From assembly GCF_000317145.1 (NCBI RefSeq), contig NC_019697.1:5817889-5881888 (forward strand): DNA of 64,000 bases, written 5' to 3'. Below the pieces are notes generated by a model that made no database searches, was not told where the DNA came from, and saw only the letters and a program-made list of their open reading frames with translations. The number at the start of each line of letters is the position of its first letter. Position 1 is the stretch's first letter. The DNA comes from Chamaesiphon minutus PCC 6605 (GTDB taxonomy: Bacteria; Cyanobacteriota; Cyanobacteriia; Cyanobacteriales; Chamaesiphonaceae). The position numbers and the translations under genes were made by a program. Below, piece after piece: positions 28,525-37,515 of this stretch.

Positions 28525-30288
28525 ATGCGGAAACTGTTAATCTTGTGCTTATTTTGTCTAGGCATGGGGTTTGCCATCTTTAACTTCCCAGGATTGGCAA
28601 CCAAAGGAGAATTTGACTCCCTAGTTATTGACTTTAAAGAGAATATTCCTGCTAGAGAAATAGAAAACCAATTGCTACGATTGGGTACTGAATATCACAT
28701 CGCCCCACGTCTGAATAGTCAATTTTCTCAGTCCGAGCATACATATACCGTCAAAGGCGATCGAGCATTACTGGACAAACTGCGCGCATCGAGCCTGAGC
28801 CAAGATACAGAAGCGATCGAGCCAAACTATATCTATCGCTCTACAGTTGCTCCCAACGACCCTCAGTACAGTAAACAATGGCATTTACACAATATTCATG
28901 CCGAACAAGCATGGGAAGAAAATCGCGGTAAAGGCATTACTGTCGCTATTATCGATACAGGTGTCAGCAAAGTTCCCGACTTAGATAAGACCGAATTTGT
29001 CGCGGGTTATGATTTTGTAAACGATCGAGTCAACGCCGAAGATGACAATGGACACGGCACCCACGTAGCGGGCACTGTTGCCCAATCTACCAACAATAGC
29101 TATGGTGTGGCTGGAGTTGCCTACGAAGCCAAAATCATGCCCCTCAAGGTCTTATCAGCCGCAGGTGGGGGCACGATTAGCGATATCGCCGAAGCAATTC
29201 GATTTGCCGCCGATAACAAAGCCGATGTCATCAACATGAGTCTAGGCGGCGGTGGCGAAAGTCAAGTCATGAAAGAGGCGATCGAATATGCTTACAACAA
29301 AGGCGTCGTCATTGTTGCCGCTGCTGGTAATGAAAATAATAACTCGGCATCTTATCCTGCCCGTTACGCCCGCGTCATCAGTGTTGCCGCCACAGATGCT
29401 CAAGGCGAGAAAGCCGAATTTTCTAACTATGGTGCGGGTGTAGATATTGCCGCTCCAGGTGGTGGACACGGCAGCAAAATCTGGCAAGAAACGATCGACC
29501 CCAGTACCAATCAGCCGATTATTTCTGGCTTCCAAGGTACCAGTATGGCAGCTCCCCACGTCGCTGGGGTAGCCGCTTTAATTAAATCTACAGGCGTCAC
29601 CGCTCCCGATGAAGTCTTAGCAGTTTTACAACAATCCGTCCGCAAAATTGACGCCGATCCGCAAAATTATTACGGTGCGGGACATTTAGACGCCGCCGCT
29701 GCCGTCAAACTCGCCCAAAAAGGCAAGATCACCTTCAATGATTTCTTCCGTTGGTTGCGCGATAATGGTTATCTCAACCTCCGGTTTTGGATCGATGGTG
29801 GCGCGATTGCCCTATTACCAAAAGTCGCCATGGTATTAGGTTCTTACTTGCTAGCTTTCTTAATTCGCAATTACCTCCCCTTTGGCTTGCCACTGTCTAG
29901 CGGTCTGATTGCTGGCAGTAGTGGGTTGTTTTTCCTCAAAGGATTGTATATATTCGATTTACCACAAGCACCATTTCGAGTCCTTGGCAGTTCGATTCCC
30001 GAATTAGGTAATGCAATTTCAGGTAACAGTATTTTAAATCCTGTGTTCGCAAGTGTCCTAATTCCGCTACTATTACTTGTGGTCTGTTGGTCGCTTCCTG
30101 CTGGAAAATGGTTTGCAGTGGGGACTAGTCTGGGTGTAGCAGCTTGTCTGTTGGTGAATGCGGTAATCGATCCCCATGTCTGGGTATTAGGCGACGGCGG
30201 GCTTGCCCGTGGTTTCTTAGTAGTGAATGGGTTGTTATGTTTTGGTTTAGCAAGGTTCGCGGCGAGAGGAGATTCTCAAACAGTATGA
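28525..30288 (+). CDS. Subtilisin-like (S8) serine protease with C-terminal membrane domain
   Basis: A secreted or membrane-tethered subtilase. A signal-like N terminus (residues 1-24) and an inhibitor-like propeptide (about 30-105) precede the catalytic domain. The triad is visible as Asp144 (AIIDTGV), His177 (NGHGTHVAG) and Ser340 (GTSMAAPHVAG), with AAAGNENN supplying the oxyanion Asn. After residue about 400 come at least four hydrophobic helices (about 430-450, 455-475, 510-530, 538-580), unusual for secreted subtilases and suggesting membrane anchoring. The stop codon overlaps the start of the next small gene (ATGA). Confidence 0.92.
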   Translation: MRKLLILCLFCLGMGFAIFNFPGLATKGEFDSLVIDFKENIPAREIENQLLRLGTEYHIAPRLNSQFSQSEHTYTVKGDRALLDKLRASSLSQDTEAIEPNYIYRSTVAPNDPQYSKQWHLHNIHAEQAWEENRGKGITVAIIDTGVSKVPDLDKTEFVAGYDFVNDRVNAEDDNGHGTHVAGTVAQSTNNSYGVAGVAYEAKIMPLKVLSAAGGGTISDIAEAIRFAADNKADVINMSLGGGGESQVMKEAIEYAYNKGVVIVAAAGNENNNSASYPARYARVISVAATDAQGEKAEFSNYGAGVDIAAPGGGHGSKIWQETIDPSTNQPIISGFQGTSMAAPHVAGVAALIKSTGVTAPDEVLAVLQQSVRKIDADPQNYYGAGHLDAAAAVKLAQKGKITFNDFFRWLRDNGYLNLRFWIDGGAIALLPKVAMVLGSYLLAFLIRNYLPFGLPLSSGLIAGSSGLFFLKGLYIFDLPQAPFRVLGSSIPELGNAISGNSILNPVFASVLIPLLLLVVCWSLPAGKWFAVGTSLGVAACLLVNAVIDPHVWVLGDGGLARGFLVVNGLLCFGLARFAARGDSQTV

Positions 30289-30524
30289 TTACAGCGATCG
30301 GTGGAATTGAACATAGAGGTTTTGGTACTGGTGCTTGGGCATTAGTGGCTGAGGATGGGACTACTTACGAGTTGCTAGATTGTCCGCGCGATCTGCGTCA
30401 GGCTGGATTGCACGTCAAGGTTCAAGGCACATTAAATGACGATGTGATGACCCTGGCAATGATTGGTAAGGTCTTAAATGTCAATTCTTTTGAGATTTTG
30501 GAAAACCCATCTTCAGTAGAATAA
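30285..30524 (+). CDS. Small conserved-looking protein, 79 aa, coupled to the subtilase
   Basis: No family recognised. The ATG at 30285 overlaps the TGA of the protease gene (ATGA), which indicates translational coupling. The product is a compact beta-rich domain: ITAIGGIEHRGFGTGAWALV, TTYELLDCPRDL, HVKVQGTL and GKVLNVNSFEIL. It looks like a small OB- or SH3-like fold, but that is a guess. A longer frame from 30144 would lie inside the protease gene and is not credible. A terminator follows at 30546. Confidence 0.7.
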   Translation: MITAIGGIEHRGFGTGAWALVAEDGTTYELLDCPRDLRQAGLHVKVQGTLNDDVMTLAMIGKVLNVNSFEILENPSSVE

Positions 30525-30545
30525 ATTTCTACAAACTCTCATCGG

Positions 30546-30575
30546 AACCCGACTTCGCAGAGAAGTCGGGTTTTT
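30546..30575 (+). terminator. Rho-independent terminator after the subtilase operon
   Basis: An 11-bp stem AACCCGACTTC/GAAGTCGGGTT with a 5-nt loop and a TTTTT tail, 22 bp after the stop of the 79-aa gene. Confidence 0.9.
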
Positions 30576-30816
30576 GTCTTGGTAGTTAAGTTGAGACAAT
30601 CGTTCGATCGAAAAGGGCGAACAATAGAGCGATCGTGTGCTATAATACGATGTTTGGACTCTAAATATAAACTCTTCGACGTTCTCGTAACGAGACGAAT
30701 AGAGATATGTAGGTGTAAGCGACACATTATTAGCCGATCTACTTTGGTCAACATGCGCGTACATTTACAGGAGGCAAAGTAATTACGGAGAAAAAACCAC
30801 TAGGATAATTTATTGC

Positions 30817-31836
30817 ATGGTCAGTCAGAAAACAACCTCTACAGATATCGGCTTCACTCTCGACGATTTCGCAGCCCTTCTCGACAAATACGATTACCAC
30901 TTTAGCCCGGGAGATGTCGTCGCTGGTACCGTATTTAGTCTGGAGCCAAGGGGTGCCCTGATTGACATTGGCGCGAAGACTGCTGCCTACATTCCAATTC
31001 AGGAGATGTCGATCAACCGCGTCGATCAACCTGAAGAGGTACTGCAATCCAACGAAACTCGCGAATTTTTCATTCTCACAGATGAAAACGAAGACGGGCA
31101 GCTCACCCTCTCCATTCGCCGGATCGAGTACATGCGCGCCTGGGAACGGGTTCGCCAACTTCAAGCCGAAGATGCGACCGTTCGCTCACAAGTATTTGCG
31201 ACCAACCGTGGTGGTGCTCTAGTCCGCATTGAAGGACTGCGCGGATTTATCCCCGGCTCGCACATCAGCACTCGCAAAGCCAAAGAAGAATTAGTTAACG
31301 AAGAACTCCCCCTCAAGTTCCTCGAAGTAGACGAAGATCGCAACCGTCTAGTTCTGAGCCACCGTCGCGCGCTTGTCGAACGGAAGATGAATCGCCTAGA
31401 AGTTGGCGAAGTCGTGATCGGTTCGGTACGTGGTATCAAACCTTACGGTGCGTTTATCGATATCGGTGGTGTCAGCGGACTGCTGCACATTTCGGAGATT
31501 TCGCACGACCACATCGACACGCCTCACAGCGTCTTTAATGTCAACGATGAAGTCAAAGTGATGATCATCGATCTCGACGCCGAGCGCGGACGGATCTCGC
31601 TCTCGACCAAGCAATTGGAACCAGAACCAGGCGACATGATCAAAAATCGCGATCGCGTCTATGAAATGGCCGATGAAATGGCAGCTAAATATCGCGAGAT
31701 GTTATTAGCTAAAGCTTCCGGTCAACCTTTAGAATCGATCGAGTTGCCTGCTGCTGCCGCCGAAGCTATCCCCGACATCGTAGAAGAAGAAATTCCTTCC
31801 GCCATCGACGACGAAGAAGAAGTTGCAGCAACCTAG
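30817..31836 (+). CDS. rpsA: 30S ribosomal protein S1
   Basis: Binds mRNA on the small subunit. Three S1 (OB-fold) domains are visible. The first begins GDVVAGTVFSLEPRGALIDI (about 28-95), the second follows AEDATVRSQVFATNRGGALV (about 112-180), and the third begins GEVVIGSVRGIKPYGAFIDI (about 195-265). An acidic C-terminal tail rich in Glu and Asp follows. The 339 residues fit the three-domain cyanobacterial/chloroplast S1. The 5' leader after the preceding terminator is about 240 bp, long enough for autoregulation, but I see no specific structure. A terminator follows. Confidence 0.95.
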   Translation: MVSQKTTSTDIGFTLDDFAALLDKYDYHFSPGDVVAGTVFSLEPRGALIDIGAKTAAYIPIQEMSINRVDQPEEVLQSNETREFFILTDENEDGQLTLSIRRIEYMRAWERVRQLQAEDATVRSQVFATNRGGALVRIEGLRGFIPGSHISTRKAKEELVNEELPLKFLEVDEDRNRLVLSHRRALVERKMNRLEVGEVVIGSVRGIKPYGAFIDIGGVSGLLHISEISHDHIDTPHSVFNVNDEVKVMIIDLDAERGRISLSTKQLEPEPGDMIKNRDRVYEMADEMAAKYREMLLAKASGQPLESIELPAAAAEAIPDIVEEEIPSAIDDEEEVAAT

Positions 31837-31865
31837 ATCCATTTCTACACCTAGTGATTAGAATA

Positions 31866-31889
31866 AAGAGAGGGCTAGTCCCTCTTTTT
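31866..31889 (+). terminator. Rho-independent terminator of rpsA
   Basis: Stem AGAGGG/CCCTCT with a 5-nt loop, extended by A-T pairs and followed by TTTTTA, 30 bp after the rpsA stop. Confidence 0.85.
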
Positions 31890-31967
31890 ATTAACCCAAT
31901 ATTTACGGGTGGCAACGATCGACTATCTTGCTTCGCTATCAACTATCAACTATCAACTAATTGAATT

Positions 31968-32219
31968 ATGCCTCCCCGTTGGCCGCGCGAACCCGATCGA
32001 AACGACCCTGCATTCCGTAAACTAGATGACAGAATGACATTTGCCTTTCATGTCGCCCTCTTTTCAGCATCAAACTCCGGAATGTGGTTTTTTAAGCTTT
32101 TCCAAAAAGCTGACTGGAGCTGGTCTGTATGGGTAACTGGAGTCTGGGCGACGATCTTGTTGGCACACGCTTTGTATATTTTCACCATTGCTAATTACTC
32201 CCCTAATACCGATGGCTAA
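31968..32219 (+). CDS. Two-transmembrane-segment (2TM-domain) protein, 83 aa
   Basis: A small membrane protein. The first 35 residues are polar and basic (PRWPREPDRNDPAFRKLDDRM). Two hydrophobic helices follow (about 24-45, TFAFHVALFSASNSGMWFF, and 54-74). The arrangement resembles the 2TM domain family, often found alone or next to kinases. The stop overlaps the start of the next gene by 8 nt, so the two are translated together. TCAACTA heptamers lie just upstream (31937-31959). Confidence 0.72.
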   Translation: MPPRWPREPDRNDPAFRKLDDRMTFAFHVALFSASNSGMWFFKLFQKADWSWSVWVTGVWATILLAHALYIFTIANYSPNTDG

Positions 32220-32508
32220 CAATCAACAAATCGAAGATCTCGCAGCGGAAATTGGCGATAAAGTATATATCGACGTCGCTAAATGGCACCTCTATCTTAA
32301 AGATGCCAAACTCCACACCACTTTAGCCGAACAAATATATCCATTACTGAATAATGGTTTGAACGGCAACAAACTCACCGAAATTTTGACTAACATCTCG
32401 ATCGATCTCGGCGGCGGCAGACAAAAAACCTCCCTCCTCAATCTCATCCCCGTCACCGCTCAAGCCCGTCTCATGGACGTCCTCCAAGACTACGAACGAG
32501 ATATGTAA
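32212..32508 (+). CDS. DUF3181-like cyanobacterial protein, 98 aa
   Basis: A conserved cyanobacterial protein of unknown function. I start it at the ATG before ANNQQIEDLAAEIG (32212), which overlaps the end of the upstream 2TM gene by 8 nt. A frame eight codons longer is less likely. The product is soluble: EIGDKVYIDVAKWHLYLKDA, TTLAEQIYPLLNNG, ISIDLGGGRQKTSLLNLIP, QARLMDVLQDYERDM. This agrees with my memory of the DUF3181 family. Function is not known. The overlap with a membrane protein gene hints at a shared role. Confidence 0.75.
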   Translation: MANNQQIEDLAAEIGDKVYIDVAKWHLYLKDAKLHTTLAEQIYPLLNNGLNGNKLTEILTNISIDLGGGRQKTSLLNLIPVTAQARLMDVLQDYERDM

Positions 32509-32618
32509 CGTTCGGAATCGCTAGCTGTTGGGTTTAGCTAGCTGTTGGGTAGAGCGATAGCAAAACCCAACCGACAGGCTATCCACTATTCACTATCCAC
32601 TATCCACTACCCACTAGA

Positions 32619-33735
32619 ATGATCGACCTCGTAGACATCAAACGCGATATTAACACCCTATCCGATCGCCTGGGCAAGACCCAGCAATATCTTTGACATC
32701 CCCGCACTGACGGCCAAAATTCAAGACTTAGAGCAAGTCGCCGCCCAGCCAGAGTTTTGGGATAACCAAAATGTGGCTCAAGCTGCGATGCAAGAACTCA
32801 ACGACTATAAGTCTCACTTAGAGCAGTTTCAACACTGGCAAAGCAGTGTTGCCGACGCTCAAACCGCCCTAGAACTGCTCGAACTCGAACCAGACGAGGC
32901 TTTGTACCAAGAAGCCAAACAGAACCTCTCCCAGATGAGTTTAGAACTCGATCGATGGGAATTAGAACAGCTATTATCGGGGACTTATGATGCGAAGGGG
33001 GCAATACTCACTATCAACGCTGGTGCTGGGGGCACAGATGCCCAGGACTGGGCTGAGATGCTCTTGCGGATGTACACCCGTTGGGCGGAAGATCGTAAAT
33101 ATAAAGTCCAACTTGCCGAAATTTCCGAAGGAGAAGAAGCCGGATTAAAATCTGCCACCCTAGAAATCGAAGGTAAATACGCCTACGGTTATCTTCGTAG
33201 CGAAAAAGGCACCCACCGTCTAGTCAGAATTTCGCCCTTCAATGCCAATGACAAACGGCAAACGAGTTTTGCAGGCGTAGAAGTGATGCCGCTAATCGAT
33301 AATTCCGTCCAACTCGATATTCCCGACACCGATTTGGAAATCACCACCACCCGTGCGGGCGGTAAAGGTGGGCAAAATGTGAACAAAGTAGAAACAGCCG
33401 TGCGGATCGTTCACAAGCCTACAGGCGTCGCCGTGCGCTGTACGCAGGAACGCAGTCAGCTTCAGAATAAAGAAAAAGCCCTAGTAATTCTCAAAGCTAA
33501 ATTACTCATCATCGCGCAAGAGCAAAAGACCAAAGAAATCGCCGAAATTCGCGGCGATATGGTGGAAGCTGCCTGGGGTCAACAAATTCGTAACTATGTT
33601 TTTCATCCCTATCAAATGGTGAAGGATTTACGCACTAGCGTGGAAACAACGGCGGTTGGTGACGTGATGAATGGGGAGATCGATGAGTTTATCGAAGCCT
33701 ATTTACGCCAGGAAAATATGATGGTAAGTGAGTAA
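32619..33735 (+). CDS. prfB: Peptide chain release factor 2, with programmed +1 frameshift
   Basis: Releases peptides at UGA and UAA. The gene starts at ATG 32619 and reads 25 codons to TAT CTT TGA C. The TGA at 32694-32696 is in frame and is bypassed by a +1 shift on CTT, continuing with GAC at 32695. The joined protein is 371 residues, normal for RF2. Downstream marks are the RF2-specific SPF tripeptide ([15 protein letters not shown]) and the catalytic GGQ in [16 protein letters not shown]. The frameshift site lacks the AGGGGG Shine-Dalgarno-like stimulator of E. coli; the bases before TATCTTTGAC are GACCCAGCAA. Annotation from the first in-frame ATG (32773) would lose the N terminus. Confidence 0.95.
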
Positions 33736-33966
33736 AGATTGATGATTTTTGAGAATTTATCTATCGATCGTATGTCAATTAGCCAGACAAAAATAATCAT
33801 TCAAAGTTTGAAAAGAATAGATCGTTATATTTCCCAAACTATATCTAAATAAGAAGATATTATCGATATAGGCTGGTTCTCCAGCAACTCCATATAATGC
33901 CATTTCTTCCAACAAAACACAATTCATAAATAGTTACTAATTTTTGTTAAACAGTAGGCATTCATC

Positions 33967-34000
33967 AAAAAGCCCGATCGAATTCGATCGGGCTTTTTTT
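33967..34000. terminator. Bidirectional terminator
   Basis: A palindromic stem AGCCCGATCG/CGATCGGGCT with A-run before and T-run after, serving prfB (plus) and the lipoprotein-like gene fragment (minus). Confidence 0.9.
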
Positions 34001-34016
34001 AATACTCTGATTAAAA

Positions 34017-34442
34017 CTATTTAGGATTAGCTTGAGGCGCAGCATTGTTGGCTGCTGCTCTATCGCCAACTTGTCGAGGAACTTCGACACCAACTTCTTC
34101 TAGTACGACAGTCGGAGTTAGACTTTGTTGGCCTTCGACTCGTTTGACTAATACTCTACCATTTGAGACACGATCGCCGACATCGATATAGCGACTGAAT
34201 GATTCGTTTGGTAATTTGACGATAACTTGAGTTCTGCCGTCTACTTCAATTACTCCAGATATTTCTACTGCCAATGCCTGAAGCGGTTTTTCGGCAACTT
34301 TTTCTGTTCTAGCCGCAATTGTCGTTCCTCCAGATGTTGTTGAGGGAGTAGCACCGATATTTGTAGGGCGCAGGACATTATTGTTGCCAGCTTTATTGTT
34401 CAGGGTGAACGCATCAAAATCGGGTGTAATTCGATCGATCAA
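34017..34442 (-). pseudogene. 3' half of an IS-interrupted lipoprotein-like gene
   Basis: C-terminal part of the gene whose 5' half lies at 35878-36573. True gene sequence runs from 34017 to the target duplication at 34391-34400. The first 14 residues of the open frame (MIDRITPDFDAFTL) are read from the end of the insertion sequence. The product contains a compact beta domain: ALAVEISGVIEVDGRTQVIV, PNESFSRYIDVGDRVSNG, VLVKRVEG, PTVVLEEVGVEV. This looks like a periplasmic PilP/GspC-like domain, only by general pattern. Without the IS and one duplication copy it continues in frame from the 5' half. Whether it is still expressed from IS sequence is unknown. Confidence 0.85.
34391..34400. repeat. 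Target-site duplication, left copy
   Basis: CTTTATTGTT, identical to 35886-35895 on the other side of the insertion sequence. A 10-bp duplication fits the ISAs1 family. Confidence 0.93.
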
Positions 34443-35885
34443 AACTAGAATAGCTAACTCAATCGTACTTACTAACTAATTGCACTTATTACAATGCCAA
34501 TTGAAACTAAAATCAAACATGAGATCCGATTAATTTAATTTAGTGTAGCAGAAAGCTCGACCAACTCATTAGTCAAGCCGAGATTAATTAGTGCAAATAA
34601 ATTACAAAATAGCTTCTAAAAGTTCAGTTGAATATTCTTCGTCAAGTGTCGCCAAGAATCTCTTACTTCTAACACTTAACTTTCGACTTTTATTTTCACT
34701 AATTATGTTAACTGCTATATGTCGTAAAATCGCAAAATTAGCTGGAGCATTATCTTTCCTAATTCGACTATCATCTTCTTTAAAAGCAACATCAAGCACC
34801 CAGTGAAGAGAATTTTCTATCGACCAATGACTTCTAATTCCCTCTGCTAATTTTTGAGCATCGCTCTCTAGACTACTGATAAAATAACGAGTTTCTACAC
34901 TCGTCTTTCCGCCGACAACTCGAACTGATTCTACCATGCCAATACTAGTTAACTTTTTCCATTTTTGCAGTGGATCTATTTGCTCCGCAACATCTGTTAT
35001 CATTAAATAATTACGAATTTCTTCTCTACCTCTATTCATCTCTCTACTGTTGAAGCTACTCAGGTTGAGGTCTTTTCCCTGAGTTTCAATTGCTTGTTTA
35101 AATAGCTGCTTTACTTGTTTGTACAAGGTCGGTTGATTCTTTTTTACAGCAATTACATAATCTGCATCTTTTTCGACGATTTTTTTGACTATTTCTCTTT
35201 GACATCCCATTGCGTCGATGGTAACGATACATCCTGCTAAATCCAAGATTTGAATCAGTTCGGGAAGTGCTGTGATTTCATTAGATTTTCCTTCTACTTT
35301 CTTTTGACCTAATACTAATCTATTACTTGCAGCCCAGGCACTGACTGTATTAATTACACCTTGACCATTCTTTTCATCTCCTGAGTTTCGAGATTGTTTT
35401 CCATCAAAGGCAATTATTTCTCCTGCGGTTATTTTACTTATTCCTTTAATCCAACTCAGGAATGATTTATTAAATTCATCAGGATTAATTTGTGAAAATA
35501 CTCTAGCAAATGTATCATGAGATGGGATTCCATTCGGTAGTTCTAGGAACTTTTCTAACCATTTTTTTCTGGCTATACCATACATTTCTATATCTATCCA
35601 TCCGTCCGCCCCACATACTACAGCACAAATGGAGATCGTGATGATGTCGATTAGTTTATGTTTTTTTCCACGTTCAATCCTAATGTCTTCTATGTCGTCA
35701 AAGTGTTCTGCGATACTATGCTTAGGCTTCAGCTTCATTTTACATGATATTAGTTCCAAATCAACTTAACACAATTAATTAGCTAAAGCTATCGACGGGT
35801 ATAGATTTCACATCTTTGATGAATCAAATTTACATCTAGTTTCTAAGTGTTTTTAATAATATAAGATTTAAGTGCGTTCACCCTG
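34401..35885 (-). mobile_element. Complete ISAs1-family insertion sequence, 1485 bp
   Basis: Ends are terminal inverted repeats CAGGGTGAACGCA (13 perfect bases, 18 of 21 matching further in). A 10-bp target duplication CTTTATTGTT flanks it on both sides. It carries one intact transposase gene on the minus strand. About 200 bp of non-coding sequence lie between the transposase stop and the left end, and about 150 bp on the right. It is inserted in the same orientation as the gene it interrupts. Intact ends, an exact duplication and an intact transposase mean the insertion is recent. Confidence 0.95.
34602..35738 (-). CDS. ISAs1-family transposase
   Basis: A DDE transposase of the ISAs1 (H-repeat-associated) type. 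N-terminal DDE_Tnp_1-associated region: EHFDDIEDIRIERGKKHKLI, ICAVVCGADGWIDIEMYG. Catalytic residues appear as Asp in IIAFDGKQSR, Asp in IVTIDAMGCQREI and Glu in HWSIENSLHWVLDVAF. The start is the ATG before KLKPKHSI at 35738; a TTG seven codons earlier is possible. At 378 residues the protein is full length with no stop or frameshift, so it is probably active. Confidence 0.95.
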   Translation of the reverse strand: MKLKPKHSIAEHFDDIEDIRIERGKKHKLIDIITISICAVVCGADGWIDIEMYGIARKKWLEKFLELPNGIPSHDTFARVFSQINPDEFNKSFLSWIKGISKITAGEIIAFDGKQSRNSGDEKNGQGVINTVSAWAASNRLVLGQKKVEGKSNEITALPELIQILDLAGCIVTIDAMGCQREIVKKIVEKDADYVIAVKKNQPTLYKQVKQLFKQAIETQGKDLNLSSFNSREMNRGREEIRNYLMITDVAEQIDPLQKWKKLTSIGMVESVRVVGGKTSVETRYFISSLESDAQKLAEGIRSHWSIENSLHWVLDVAFKEDDSRIRKDNAPANFAILRHIAVNIISENKSRKLSVRSKRFLATLDEEYSTELLEAIL

Positions 35886-36573
35886 CTTTATTGTTTTTGG
35901 CAATTTTGCCGCCTGCGGGAGATTTTGCACCATTAGTTGGTTTAACGGCAACAGCAATTTTTGGTAAAGCTCTATTGATTCCAGTTCTAGGAATCGAGGA
36001 AACCGATCCATCGCGAGTAATGCTACCTTCTACAGAAGTCGAACCTCTACGTGCAATTCGTTTGCCAGAAACTTTAGTTGTTGTCGGCAAACTTGAAGCG
36101 ACTTTGATGGTTGGGAGGGATTTATTTACCCCAGATTTGATTGTAGGAGCATTGCCAGCGATCGAAGCAGATCCTGGTCTGCCAATTACTTGACCGAACT
36201 CATCTAATTTATCGGGAGCTACGACTGGTTGTAAGGAGAGTGTCGCAAATGGATCGGGGCGACCTTTGGTGACGGTTTTGGCCCAACTATCGCCATCGGT
36301 AGGCGCGATCAAACCAGCAGCAACGTCAACAGATACGGATTTTTTGCCTGGGATGGTGGGTGTGGCAGTTGCAGGAACGAGCGCGGTTGGGGTTGTAGGA
36401 GCAACAACTGGAGCTGTAGCGGTGGGAGCCGCTGTGGTGGGTGCAGTCGCCGCAGGACTAGTAGCGGGAGTAGGACTTGCAGGTGGGGTTGCCGCAGGCT
36501 GGCTATTGCCACAGCTATTCGCGAGGATTGCCAAACTACCGATCGCGATTTGGTAAAACCAAGATTTATTCAT
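35878..36573 (-). pseudogene. 5' half of an IS-interrupted lipoprotein-like gene
   Basis: N-terminal part of a gene split by the insertion sequence. The product starts with a lipoprotein-type signal (NKSWFYQIAIGSLAILANSCG, lipobox-like Cys21). A low-complexity Pro/Ala/Thr linker (about 25-75) follows, then the segment GRPDPFATLSLQP and a basic Ser/Thr-rich stretch. It ends at KNNKAG, where the IS supplies a stop codon. Joining it through CTTTATTGTT to the 3' half restores about 353 residues. Cyanobacterial proteins with a similar order (signal, GR-DPF motif, linker, beta domain) are known to me only as hypothetical. It lies beside sigF, a pilus/motility sigma factor in other cyanobacteria. 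Confidence 0.85.
35886..35895. repeat. Target-site duplication, right copy
   Basis: CTTTATTGTT, the second copy of the 10-bp duplication bordering the ISAs1-family element. Confidence 0.93.
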
Positions 36574-36741
36574 ATAATTTCTATACCTCGCTTCCCTGAA
36601 TATCTATATACATATAACGTTGATAATGGTCGGGATAATTTAGACCTCTACTCTGCGCTATCACCTGAAATCCTCAGATACTCACAGAAAATGGCTTGTC
36701 TATTTTTATACTACCCAAATCTTTATCGACAATATCGTTTT

Positions 36742-37515
36742 CTAGGCATCATTATTAACCAACATTGACTTGAGCACGTTAAGTCCCTTTTTGACATGGC
36801 GAGATACGGTGATGACACTAATGTCCATCCGCTCAGCGACTTGTTTTTGCGTCAGATCGTGGAGGAAGACAAATTCGAGAATTTGGCGGGTATGTTGTTC
36901 GAGAGAGACGAGACTTTGTTGGACGCGCATCCGATCTTCCTGAGTCAGTTGAAAGCTCTGGTAGTGTTTATCTGGTAAAAGATCGGCGAGGTTATTTGCT
37001 TCTTCGTCGCTGCCGACAGGACAGTCCAAACTCACTGGCTGGCGGTTTTGGTACGCCATTTTAATTTCTTGCCACTCGATGAGGGAAATATCCAATGCTT
37101 GGGCAATTTCGGTTTCGGTAGGTTGGCGTTGATATTCTGCTTGAAAATTTTTGATAATAGTTGCCGATTGTTGGATCAGTGCGAACCACTTTCGGGGCAT
37201 TTTTAAGACCGAACTCTTATCGCGTAGATAGTGTTGAATTTCACCCCTAATGTAGGGCATTGCGAAAGTACTAAAGGCATATCCTTTACTGACTTCAAAT
37301 TTATCGATCGCGTTAATCAGTCCGATACTGCCAACTTGCAGCAAATCGTCATAAGTCTCTTTGCACTGACTCACCCAGTAGTGTGCTTCTTTCCGCACCA
37401 ATCCCAAGTTTAGTTCCACAATCTGGTTGCGCAGTCTTGCTTTGCCAGTCTGCTGATATTCGCGCAATAGTTGTAAACTGTGGTGCTTCAGATCGCATTC
37501 TAAAACGGTAGTCAT
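36742..37515 (-). CDS. sigF: RNA polymerase sigma factor, group 3 SigF type
   Basis: An alternative sigma factor of the SigB/F/G class. The 257 residues show region 2 (DDLLQVGSIGLINAIDKFEVSKGYAFSTFA, about 54-85, with the core-binding and -10 parts), region 3 (about 110-150, PTETEIAQALDISLIEWQEI), and region 4 ending in the helix-turn-helix LTQKQVAERMDISVITVSRHVK. The early LVRKEAHYW and PYIRGEIQHYLRDKSS segments are typical of cyanobacterial SigF, which controls type IV pilus genes in Synechocystis. The neighbouring lipoprotein-like gene is on the same strand, separated by about 170 bp. Confidence 0.92.
   Translation of the reverse strand: MTTVLECDLKHHSLQLLREYQQTGKARLRNQIVELNLGLVRKEAHYWVSQCKETYDDLLQVGSIGLINAIDKFEVSKGYAFSTFAMPYIRGEIQHYLRDKSSVLKMPRKWFALIQQSATIIKNFQAEYQRQPTETEIAQALDISLIEWQEIKMAYQNRQPVSLDCPVGSDEEANNLADLLPDKHYQSFQLTQEDRMRVQQSLVSLEQHTRQILEFVFLHDLTQKQVAERMDISVITVSRHVKKGLNVLKSMLVNNDA

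Noticed and set aside
34583-35782. ATTAATTAG direct repeats as the IS target duplication
   Set aside because: The AT-rich 9-mers at 34583 and 35774 lie inside the true element. No inverted ends adjoin them, while CAGGGTGAACGCA ends plus CTTTATTGTT fit much better.
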